A stretch of 9,303 nt of DNA from positions 1-9,303 of the forward strand of contig CAITKS010000169.1 of the NCBI GenBank assembly GCA_903893085.1, given 5' to 3'. The notes beneath the pieces are model-generated. The model was not told the DNA's origin. It saw nothing but the letters and a program-made list of their open reading frames with translations, and did not search any database. Of the stretch, positions 1 through 5,995 are shown piece by piece. The DNA comes from an uncultured Actinomycetes bacterium. Lineage in GTDB: Bacteria; Actinomycetota; Actinomycetes; Nanopelagicales; Nanopelagicaceae. The stretch's first letter is position 1. The number at the start of each line of letters is the position of its first letter. The translations under genes and the position numbers were made by a program.

Positions 1-54
1 ATCCCAGAGCATTTCCTCTGTTACGAGCTCGTCTTGGCCATCATCTTCGCTCAT
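1..54 (-). CDS. N-terminal fragment of an unidentified gene
   Basis: On the minus strand an ATG at 54-52 opens a frame that stays open to the window edge, giving 18 residues (MSEDDGQDELVTEEMLWD), very acidic and without hydrophobic character. A G-rich stretch (GGGGG, about 5 nt before the ATG) can act as a ribosome binding site. The gene lies 72 bp downstream of the secreted protein at 127-1479 on the same strand. Too little is visible to assign a family. The start is supported by the SD-like sequence and by the frame remaining open, but an 18-codon open frame can also occur by chance. Confidence 0.55.
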   Translation of the reverse strand, partial: MSEDDGQDELVTEEMLWD

Positions 55-126
55 CGATACCCCCGTTGATTTAGTAGTTCAACTAGCCACCTTGCGGTGA
101 ATGAGCCAGACATTACTCTCAAATAT

Positions 127-1479
127 TTAAGAAGGCGCGTTGTTTTGCGTAAACGCCGTGCGCCAATTTCCCAGCGGCCCACGCGGCATCGCACTCAAAA
201 CATTCTCGGTAACGCTGCGAATCTGCTTTTGCGTTGCCTGATCAAAGCGATGGCCCCATGGGCATTTATTTTCCATGGCGCAAACCCAGCCATTTGTGGC
301 CATATTCAAAATCCCTGCCCCGGATGGCCGTGTGTAATAAGTAGCCATGGCCGGAATCGACTTCTCTGTAGGAAGAATGGCTGACCTGGCAATCGTTTCG
401 ACAGGAGGACCGTTGAAGGTAATTGGTGTATCGGCCTCATAGCCAAAAACGCCCTTAATTATCGAGCCCTTTGGCAAATTATTAAATGGCCATTGCTGAG
501 TTTCGATCACCATATCTCGCTTGTAATTTAAAACGAAATATTGCGATCCAAGTAAATCAATTTCAGGTCGACCAAGGCTGCGCCACTCTTTGATATTCGA
601 AATTTCAAAATTATTTATATCTATTCGGTTATAGGCAGTATTGCCGCCGAAGACAATTAAGTTAATACCTCGATCGACTGCGCTTTCTACAGCATCGCGC
701 ATGTTTGTTGTCCAATACTCGCTATGCCCACCGAACACAATTGCTTTGGAATTTACCAACAAATCTGCTTTGGAATCTAAATCAAAGTCGGTCGCATAGT
801 TAACTGATAAGCCCAATTTCTCGGCAGCTTTAACGATTGGAAATTCCATGTATTGAAACTGTCCAGATCCATCTCCGTCATAGGGCCTTAAGAACGAAAC
901 ATCGGATGAGCGCGTTTCACGTTTCCCATCCGGACCTTTATAGAGTGAATATCCTCCCCATTGGTTATAGGACTGCCATGTAAGAACAGAAGAGATAAAT
1001 GTGATCTCACTTGGTGCACTTGGATTGCTAATCACCAGAGGAACAAATGTTGAAGTGCGATTAAAGGCTTTTAACTTAAAGAGATACTGACCCGGCAGAT
1101 ATTTATCACCCGCTGTAAATTTCCAATTGCTGGCAATTTTCTTTTTCTCAACTAAGCGAGCGCCCACACCGCCGTAATAACCCATTCGATAAATCTCAAC
1201 CGTGGCTTGGTCTGAACCAACTAAGGTAATTTGAGTACTTTCACCGCACCGCAGCGAGCTCTGATCAAAATATCCTTCAATCCGGTCCACGTTTTTTCGC
1301 CGCGAATAATCCGCGCTAAAGCGCATCGGAATTCCCGAACTCCATTCCTTGCTGCCTGCCTTGGAGTTTTCTTGTGCCACCCAGTCAGCCGATGGGGCGC
1401 TGCACCCATTTGCCTGTGCAGATGGTGCGCCCGAAAGACCCACAACCATCGCAGTTATGACCAGGATTTGAACCAGCAT
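127..1479 (-). CDS. Secreted protein with N,N-dimethylformamidase beta-subunit-like domain
   Basis: The 450-residue product begins with a short signal peptide (hydrophobic residues about 2-17, likely cut after AQA at 21-23), so the mature protein should be outside the membrane. The rest resembles the C-terminal domain of the large (beta) subunit of N,N-dimethylformamidase. Diagnostic segments are EIYRMGYYGGVGARLV (95-110), a TWQSYNQWGGYSLY block (about 167-180), FLRPYD (196-201), GGHSEYW (250-256), FGGNTAY (277-283), and a C-terminal block ending in TENVL. The characterised enzyme is a mononuclear-iron amidohydrolase with a Tyr/Glu iron site; whether those ligands are kept cannot be settled here. 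Members of this domain family often occur as exported proteins of unknown substrate, so amidase activity is not established. Mature cysteines at 26, 78, 400 and 406 fit disulfide bonding outside the cell. No Shine-Dalgarno precedes the ATG; a TATTCT element lies 7 nt upstream, suggesting a leaderless mRNA. Confidence 0.8.
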   Translation of the reverse strand: MLVQILVITAMVVGLSGAPSAQANGCSAPSADWVAQENSKAGSKEWSSGIPMRFSADYSRRKNVDRIEGYFDQSSLRCGESTQITLVGSDQATVEIYRMGYYGGVGARLVEKKKIASNWKFTAGDKYLPGQYLFKLKAFNRTSTFVPLVISNPSAPSEITFISSVLTWQSYNQWGGYSLYKGPDGKRETRSSDVSFLRPYDGDGSGQFQYMEFPIVKAAEKLGLSVNYATDFDLDSKADLLVNSKAIVFGGHSEYWTTNMRDAVESAVDRGINLIVFGGNTAYNRIDINNFEISNIKEWRSLGRPEIDLLGSQYFVLNYKRDMVIETQQWPFNNLPKGSIIKGVFGYEADTPITFNGPPVETIARSAILPTEKSIPAMATYYTRPSGAGILNMATNGWVCAMENKCPWGHRFDQATQKQIRSVTENVLSAMPRGPLGNWRTAFTQNNAPS

Positions 1480-1492
1480 GGTCTAAAGAATA
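1480..1492 (-). promoter_or_regulatory. -10 element for leaderless transcript of the DMFase-like gene
   Basis: On the minus strand TATTCT (1492-1487) is separated from the ATG at 1479 by 7 nt (TTAGACC). That spacing puts the predicted transcription start at or next to the A of the start codon. No purine-rich ribosome binding site lies between them. A -35 element is not convincing (CTGTCC at 17 bp spacing is the best candidate). Confidence 0.45.
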
Positions 1493-1545
1493 GGTGGCAA
1501 TTTTCGCGTGGACAGGCTCAATGGACCTCGGTTACCCTTACCTTC

Positions 1546-1562
1546 TTGCAAACCATTTGCAT
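1546..1562. promoter_or_regulatory. Nur-box-like operator (nickel-responsive) upstream of the nickel permease
   Basis: TTGCAA-ACCAT-TTGCAT, with the symmetric core TGCAAA-CCA-TTTGCA at 1547-1561. As I recall it, the box bound by the nickel-responsive Fur-family regulator Nur in Streptomyces coelicolor is tTGCaa-N5-ttGCAA, and this site differs only at the last base. It lies 27 bp before the permease ATG in the divergent gap, where it would overlap the permease promoter. The expected action is repression of uptake when Ni(II) is plentiful. The match is seen directly; binding by Nur is inferred, and no nur gene is in the window. Confidence 0.65.
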
Positions 1563-1588
1563 CTAGGAATAACCCCGCTGGGAGCTCC

Positions 1589-2776
1589 ATGAACAAGATT
1601 GTTACCGAAACTCCACGCATTCCCCTGCGCGAGCGCCTGACCCGCGACGAATGGCGCCGTATGGCTGCCATGTTCGGCTTCATCGCTTTCTTACACATTG
1701 CCGGCGTGCTCTTAATGTGGCAAGCGACAAGTGGCCGATACGAATTATCTGACGGCACGCTCTTTGGTTGGGGAACAGCAGTTCTGGCATACACATTGGG
1801 AATGCGTCACGCATTCGATGCCGATCACATCAGTGCAATTGATAACACAACTCGTAAATTGATGTCTGAGGGTCAACGCCCCTTAGCGGTTGGTTTCTTC
1901 TTTTCATTAGGGCATTCATCTGTTGTTGCTGCTCTCGCAATTCTTCTGAATTTCGGAATCAAGGCGCTTGGCTCACAACTTAAGGACGAAGATTCAACTC
2001 TGCACCATTACACAAGTTTAATTGGTCTAACGGTTTCTGGAACTTTCTTGATGTTAATTGCAATTTTAAACCTGATTATTTTGGTTTCCATTGTGGGCGT
2101 ATTCTTAAAAATGCGTAAAGGTCTTTACAACGAAGAAGAATTAGAAAAGCACCTTAACTCTCGAGGATTGTTGATGCGTTTCTTCGGCCCTATCGCACGA
2201 CGTATCGATAAGAGCTGGAAGATGTATCCGCTCGGAATTCTCTTTGGTTTGGGTTTTGATACTGCAACTGAAATTGGATTGCTTGTACTTGCGGGTTCTT
2301 CCGTTATTGCTGGTTTGCCATGGTGGGCAGTTCTCTCGTTGCCATTCTTCTTTGCAGCTGGCATGAGTTTGCTCGACACAATTGATGGTTCATTTATGAA
2401 CTTTGCATACGGTTGGGCTTTTTCAAAACCGGTACGCAAGGTTTATTACAACATCATCATCACTGGTCTCTCTGTTGCAGTTGCGCTATTTGTTGGCGGA
2501 CTTGAGATTTGCCAAGTGATTGCCCAGCAACTGAATTTAACTGGTGGTTTCTGGGATTATGCGCTGCAATTCAATTTAAATAGCGCTGGATACTTCATTG
2601 TTGCCGCATTTGCTGTCGTTTGGAGTATTGCCTTACTTCTCTGGAAATACGGAAAAGTCGAAGAGCGCTGGCACAACAGTGCACATGAAGCCCAAATGGC
2701 TCGCGGTGAAGTCAGCAATCACGCTGCTGCCGGTGTCGATCTTGGACCGATTAAAGATGGTTGGAAGATCGACTAA
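1589..2776 (+). CDS. Nickel/cobalt transporter, NiCoT (HoxN/NixA) family
   Basis: This 395-residue integral membrane protein belongs to the single-component high-affinity Ni2+/Co2+ permeases. All family signatures are present: HAFDADH at 74-80 (the HX4DH metal-selectivity motif in an early membrane helix), LGHSSVV at 107-113, GFDTATE at 222-228 and LDTIDG at 262-267. About eight hydrophobic segments are visible, with a cytosolic charged loop around 174-212 and a hydrophilic C-terminal tail containing several His. The frame is open further upstream, but the ATG at 1589 is preferred: GGGAG sits 4 nt before it, and the extra 27 codons do not resemble the family. The motifs do not separate nickel from cobalt, but the Nur-like operator upstream favours nickel, perhaps for Ni-superoxide dismutase or urease elsewhere in the genome. 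The stop codon lies inside the 3' end of the convergent EamA gene. Confidence 0.92.
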   Translation: MNKIVTETPRIPLRERLTRDEWRRMAAMFGFIAFLHIAGVLLMWQATSGRYELSDGTLFGWGTAVLAYTLGMRHAFDADHISAIDNTTRKLMSEGQRPLAVGFFFSLGHSSVVAALAILLNFGIKALGSQLKDEDSTLHHYTSLIGLTVSGTFLMLIAILNLIILVSIVGVFLKMRKGLYNEEELEKHLNSRGLLMRFFGPIARRIDKSWKMYPLGILFGLGFDTATEIGLLVLAGSSVIAGLPWWAVLSLPFFFAAGMSLLDTIDGSFMNFAYGWAFSKPVRKVYYNIIITGLSVAVALFVGGLEICQVIAQQLNLTGGFWDYALQFNLNSAGYFIVAAFAVVWSIALLLWKYGKVEERWHNSAHEAQMARGEVSNHAAAGVDLGPIKDGWKID

Positions 2777-3671
2777 TCAATTTGATTCGATTTTGACCAA
2801 TTGCGGCTCCCAATAAAACAATAAGTGCGCCAACTGGTTCATACCAAGCCAACTCTTCTTGCAAGAAAATCACGCCAACAAGAACAGCAACGACTGGCGT
2901 TAAATAAGTGACGCTACTTGCGATCGCACTGCCCGCTAGTTCCATGATCTTGAAGTTCCATATGTATGCAAATCCGCTTCCAAATACGCCCAAACCGATC
3001 ATCGCCAAAATTGGACCTGGACGGTATTCATCTTTTGCAATCCCATCAAGTAAATAGAACGGTAACAAAGTTAGAGCGCCAGATGTTACTTGTGCTGCAG
3101 CAACCGATTCTGATGGCAATTTATGAGGAATCACAAATCGGCGAGAGTATGGGAAAGAAAATCCATAACAAGAAACGGCGAATAACAAAACTAAGATTGC
3201 CCAAAGTGGATTATCGCCAAGGCCTTGCCATGCACCAAGCACTGTTAAAACGCCGAAAAATCCAATACCGATTCCGAGCACTTGGTAAAACTTTGGTTTC
3301 TCATCTCGAGTAACCAGCATTATTGCTATCAACGTCATAAGCGGTGTAACAGCATTAATTATCCCAGCCAAAATAGATGTCACTTCAGTTTCAGCCAGTG
3401 CAAATAGAACTCCGGGAATTACATTCAGCAACATCGAGACAACCCAGAGATGTGCCCACAAACGTTTAGATCTAGGAAGTGAAATTCCTTTAAATCTCGC
3501 CCAAGCCAACAAAGTCAGAGCGCCCAATGCACAACGTCCGAAGGCAACCCCAAATGGAGTTAGAAATTCCAAGCCCATTTTTATGAAGATAAATGAGCAT
3601 CCCCAAACAAAACCCAGAGCAAGGTAGATCGGAAGCCAAGAACTGCTTTTCTTTTTGGTAAGTCCTGACAC
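2751..3671 (-). CDS. EamA/DMT-superfamily transporter
   Basis: The product is a 306-residue membrane protein with ten predicted helices arranged as two tandem EamA repeats (about 15-145 and 157-297). The second repeat ends in the usual pattern TYLTPVVAVLVGVIF, then QEEL and a final helix (about 255-292). The family exports amino acids, metabolites or nucleotide-related compounds; the substrate cannot be told from sequence. The start chosen is GTG at 3671-3669, giving a Lys-rich N-terminus (TKKKSSSW) before helix 1. An in-frame GTG at 3704 would lie inside tRNA-Lys, and its extra residues merely translate the tRNA. No other start would preserve helix 1. With this start the coding sequence begins one base after the tRNA discriminator, and the only SD-like bases (AGGG) are in the tRNA acceptor strand. 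Its 3' end overlaps the convergent nickel permease by 26 bp, leaving no room for a terminator between them. Confidence 0.87.
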   Translation of the reverse strand: MSGLTKKKSSSWLPIYLALGFVWGCSFIFIKMGLEFLTPFGVAFGRCALGALTLLAWARFKGISLPRSKRLWAHLWVVSMLLNVIPGVLFALAETEVTSILAGIINAVTPLMTLIAIMLVTRDEKPKFYQVLGIGIGFFGVLTVLGAWQGLGDNPLWAILVLLFAVSCYGFSFPYSRRFVIPHKLPSESVAAAQVTSGALTLLPFYLLDGIAKDEYRPGPILAMIGLGVFGSGFAYIWNFKIMELAGSAIASSVTYLTPVVAVLVGVIFLQEELAWYEPVGALIVLLGAAIGQNRIKLISRSSNHL

Positions 3672-3672
3672 G

Positions 3673-3745
3673 TGGGCCCTGTGGGGCTCGAACCCACGAC
3701 CCACGGATTAAAAGTCCGTTGCTCTACCGACTGAGCTAAAGGCCC
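3673..3745 (-). tRNA. tRNA-Lys (anticodon TTT)
   Basis: A full cloverleaf is visible on the minus strand. The acceptor GGGCCTT pairs with AGGGCCC (one G-T pair), followed by discriminator A. The D-stem is GCTC/GAGC, the anticodon stem ACGGA/TCCGT with loop CTTTTAA (anticodon TTT), and the T-arm GTGGG-TTCGAGC-CCCAC. Length is 73 nt, and CCA is not encoded, so 3' maturation should need an endonuclease (RNase Z type) and CCA addition. It lies 53 bp downstream of sua5 and 1 bp upstream of the eamA start, so the three may share a transcript. Confidence 0.97.
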
Positions 3746-3798
3746 CACTGTATTTCAGCAAAATCTGCGCCAAATACTCGCCGTATCTTAGCGGAGAT

Positions 3799-4764
3799 TC
3801 AACGCCCCTTTGACGCTCGCATTAAGCGGTCGCGGATCGCAAGTGCCAAGCCATCACCTGCTGGCTCGGCTACAACAACAGATTTAAGTTGGCGCGCATC
3901 TGCATCGCGAAGTGCGGAATACATAATGCGAGCAAACTCTTTAACCGTTGCTGGCGCTGCAAGGCGAATAACACCTGCTGGAGTTTCTAGATCTGACATT
4001 GCAATAAATCCCTCACCAGCAATCGGTGTGCGATTTAGATTCACAGTTGCATTTGGTGCGTAGTGATTTTCCAAAGATCCACTTACTCGAATACTTGTTA
4101 CTGTTGTTGAAACTTTTAACCCAGTTGATTCTTCGATCATTTCAATTGTTATTGCACCAGGACGCAAGATGCGTGGGGCACCTGATGTGCAGTCAATGAT
4201 GGTTGATTCAACTCCAACGGTCGATGGGCCTCCATCTAAAATCTGATCTTTACTTTCTAGATACTCACCAAGCTCTTCTTGTACAGCTTGCGCAGTTGTT
4301 GGTGAGACGTGGCCAAAACGATTAGCACTTGGCGCTGCAATTCCTTTGCCGCCGATTTTTTCAAAGGCGGATAAAAGTGCGAGTGCAACGACATGATCTG
4401 GTACACGCAACCCAACAGTTGGTTGTCCCCCAGTGACGAAGTCTTCAGCCAGAATCGAACGCTTTAAAACTAAAGTCATTGGGCCAGGCCAGAAATCGCG
4501 GGCTAATGAAATTGCATAATTTGGGATCTCATCTGCCCAATCACCAAGTGATTGCATCGAATGGATATGAACGATTAGCGGATGATCTGCTGGGCGTCCT
4601 TTAACTTTATAGATTCGGGCAACCGCGCTTGGATTTGTCGCATCTGCGCCAAGTCCGTAAACAGTCTCGGTCGGCAGTGCTACTAAGCCACCATCTTTAA
4701 GTAATTGGGCTGCCTGCGCCAGAGAGTCAGCGGTGCACTTAGATACGAATTCACCACTGCTCAT
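3799..4764 (-). CDS. L-threonylcarbamoyladenylate synthase (Sua5/TsaC type)
   Basis: The enzyme makes threonylcarbamoyl-AMP from L-threonine, bicarbonate and ATP, the first step of the t6A37 modification of ANN-decoding tRNAs. The 321-residue product is the long Sua5 form. An N-terminal YrdC domain (about 12-205) carries PTETVYGLG (31-39), KGRPADHPLIVHI (55-67), PSAN (145-148) with SPT (154-156), and STVGVESTIID (181-191). A linker and C-terminal Sua5 domain follow, with HYAP (234-237) and a GDGLALAIRDRLMRA end. ATG 4764 is chosen over the in-frame upstream start at 4815 because the latter adds residues outside the family and would overlap the divergent glycosyltransferase. GATAAT lies 7 nt before ATG 4764, which fits leaderless initiation. 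In Mycobacterium sua5 sits next to the rfe/wecA gene and atp genes; here a WecA-like gene lies about 2.6 kb away on the same strand, possibly a trace of that arrangement. Confidence 0.93.
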   Translation of the reverse strand: MSSGEFVSKCTADSLAQAAQLLKDGGLVALPTETVYGLGADATNPSAVARIYKVKGRPADHPLIVHIHSMQSLGDWADEIPNYAISLARDFWPGPMTLVLKRSILAEDFVTGGQPTVGLRVPDHVVALALLSAFEKIGGKGIAAPSANRFGHVSPTTAQAVQEELGEYLESKDQILDGGPSTVGVESTIIDCTSGAPRILRPGAITIEMIEESTGLKVSTTVTSIRVSGSLENHYAPNATVNLNRTPIAGEGFIAMSDLETPAGVIRLAAPATVKEFARIMYSALRDADARQLKSVVVAEPAGDGLALAIRDRLMRASKGR

Positions 4765-4771
4765 GTGCGCA

Positions 4772-4799
4772 ATTATCGCGCCTTTTTGCGAGAAGATAA
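4772..4799 (-). promoter_or_regulatory. sua5 promoter (leaderless)
   Basis: On the minus strand GATAAT (4777-4772) is a near-consensus -10 with TTATCT (4799-4794) 16 bp upstream as a weak -35. The ATG at 4764 follows the -10 after 7 nt, so transcription should begin at the start codon. The -35 overlaps the putative -10 of the divergent glycosyltransferase gene. Confidence 0.55.
4792..4797 (+). promoter_or_regulatory. Possible -10 of the glycosyltransferase gene
   Basis: GAAGAT keeps the A2, A5 and T6 positions of a -10 hexamer and lies 6 nt before ATG 4804, the spacing seen at other likely leaderless genes in this window. The same stretch (GAGAAG) could instead serve as a weak ribosome binding site. 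No good -35 was found. Confidence 0.3.
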
Positions 4800-4803
4800 C
4801 CAC

Positions 4804-5934
4804 ATGGCCGCGCAAGTAAAAGTAATGCAGATAATCGCCCGCATGAATGTGGGTGGTCCTGCTGTGATCGTGGCCGAACTTATGCGCGGCTTAGATAAAT
4901 CTGCCTTTGATCAAATTTTGGTCACTGGTTATTGCGATGAAAATGAAGCTGACTATTTAGACACCGTGGCAACCGATATCAAAGCAACGCGCATCGCAGG
5001 CTTGGGCCGTTCGGTGTCGTTGATCGCAGATCTGAAAGCGTTCTTTGGTTTGGTCTCACTCATGCGAAAGTTCAAACCAGATGTAATCCATACTCACACT
5101 GCTAAAGCTGGGGTCTTGGGTCGTTTAGCATCGCTTCTCGCCGGTCGCGGTGCGGTTCGCGTGCACACTTTCCACGGACATTTACTTCACGGATACTTCA
5201 GCGGCGCCATTACCAAATTAGTTATCTTGATTGAAAAATTCTTTGCCTCACGCACCAGTGTTTTGATTGCCATCGGCACCAAAGTCCGAGATGACTTGGT
5301 TGCCGCTGGTATCGGTCGCGCCGATAAATATCGTGTTTTCTTTCCAGGTCTGCCCGCACCAAAATCAATTGTGAAGGCATCCGCACAAAGTGCACTTGGA
5401 ATAAGTGCTGAAACTTTGTATGTAACTTTTGTGGGGCGCTTGACCCAGATCAAACGTCCAGATCGTTTATTAGATGTTGCTTCAGAATGTAAAACGCGTG
5501 GCTTAGATCTGCGTTTCTTAGTTGCTGGAGAGGGCGAGCTATTTGAAAGTTCAACAGCGCGCTGCCAACGCGAGCAGTTAAACGTTACTTTCTTTGGCTG
5601 GCGCAATGACATTGATCAGATATTTGCCGCCAGCGATATTGCAATTCTTACTTCCGATAACGAAGGAATTCCACTGACTTTAATTCAGGCAGCCCAAGCA
5701 AGTTTGCCGATTGTGGCAACAAACGTTGGATCTATCTCAGATATCGTCATAAATGAGAGCAGTGGTTATTTAACGCAGACCAACGCTGCAGATATGGCTG
5801 ATGCGATTGAAAAGTTAGTGCGGGATACCCAGTTACGTAAGTTAATGGGTGATGCTGGCAAGGCTCGCGCTGAACAGTATTTCTCATTGGCTCGCATGGT
5901 TAAAGATCATTCTGATCTCTATCGCTCGCTATAA
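4804..5934 (+). CDS. GT4-type glycosyltransferase (GT-B fold)
   Basis: This 376-residue cytosolic or membrane-associated transferase probably adds a sugar from a nucleotide donor to a lipid-linked or surface glycan. The N-terminal Rossmann half starts with MQIIARMNVGGPA (8-20) and contains DVIHTHTAKAGVLGR (93-107) and HTFHGH (121-126). The C-terminal nucleotide-sugar half has VGRLTQIKRPDRLL (210-223), VAGEGEL (240-246), FFGWRNDI (263-270) and the EX7E-like segment EGIPLTLIQA (287-296). The second acidic residue of EX7E is Gln295. ATG 4804 was chosen; ATG 4825 (residue 8) is an alternative giving the more usual MQII start. The gene is divergent from sua5 across 39 bp, and the SIMPL gene follows after 61 bp. 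Donor and acceptor cannot be named from the sequence. It may act downstream of the WecA-like enzyme encoded nearby, but that link rests only on proximity. Confidence 0.88.
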   Translation: MAAQVKVMQIIARMNVGGPAVIVAELMRGLDKSAFDQILVTGYCDENEADYLDTVATDIKATRIAGLGRSVSLIADLKAFFGLVSLMRKFKPDVIHTHTAKAGVLGRLASLLAGRGAVRVHTFHGHLLHGYFSGAITKLVILIEKFFASRTSVLIAIGTKVRDDLVAAGIGRADKYRVFFPGLPAPKSIVKASAQSALGISAETLYVTFVGRLTQIKRPDRLLDVASECKTRGLDLRFLVAGEGELFESSTARCQREQLNVTFFGWRNDIDQIFAASDIAILTSDNEGIPLTLIQAAQASLPIVATNVGSISDIVINESSGYLTQTNAADMADAIEKLVRDTQLRKLMGDAGKARAEQYFSLARMVKDHSDLYRSL

Positions 5935-5981
5935 ATCACACGTTTTTCTCAGAACTCCAACAGGCTTAGGTAATTAAATAG

Positions 5982-5995
5982 GGGATACTTATCCC
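5982..5995 (+). promoter_or_regulatory. Perfect palindrome overlapping the putative -10 of the SIMPL gene
   Basis: GGGATA-CT-TATCCC lies directly against the ATG at 5996. It contains GATACT (5984-5989), a good -10 that ends 6 nt before the ATG, so the gene is probably leaderless. The 6-bp arms with a 2-bp centre could be an operator that blocks the promoter. If transcription instead starts further upstream, the arms could fold over the initiation site. No clear -35 is visible. Confidence 0.45.

Noticed and set aside
65..99. Small inverted repeats (TAGTTCAACTA at 75-85; CACC-TTGC-GGTG at 88-99) between the first two genes
   Set aside because: The stems are only 4-5 bp with no T-run; they are compatible with chance and not convincing as a terminator or operator.
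97..384. Plus-strand open frame of 95 codons opposite the DMFase-like gene
   Set aside because: It is the antisense shadow of a well-supported gene; its sequence shows no family features and it has no ribosome binding site.
19..1479. DMFase-like protein as a lipoprotein (Cys26 near the signal peptide end)
   Set aside because: Residues before Cys26 (QAN-G) do not form a lipobox, while AQA at 21-23 is a good signal peptidase I site.
1508..1588. 27-codon N-terminal extension of the nickel permease
   Set aside because: The extension covers the operator and promoter region, has a non-family composition, and lacks a ribosome binding site; the ATG at 1589 has GGGAG at suitable spacing.
1480..1588. 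Cobalamin or Ni/Co riboswitch ahead of the metal permease
   Set aside because: The divergent gap is only 109 bp, shows no B12-box-like conserved core or multi-helix fold, and contains instead a compact protein-binding palindrome.
3672..3704. EamA start at GTG 3704
   Set aside because: The added residues are a translation of the tRNA-Lys T-arm and acceptor strand.
4765..4815. Upstream start of sua5 at 4815
   Set aside because: It would overlap the divergent glycosyltransferase start, and the added residues are not part of the Sua5 family; a -10 element sits inside the extension.
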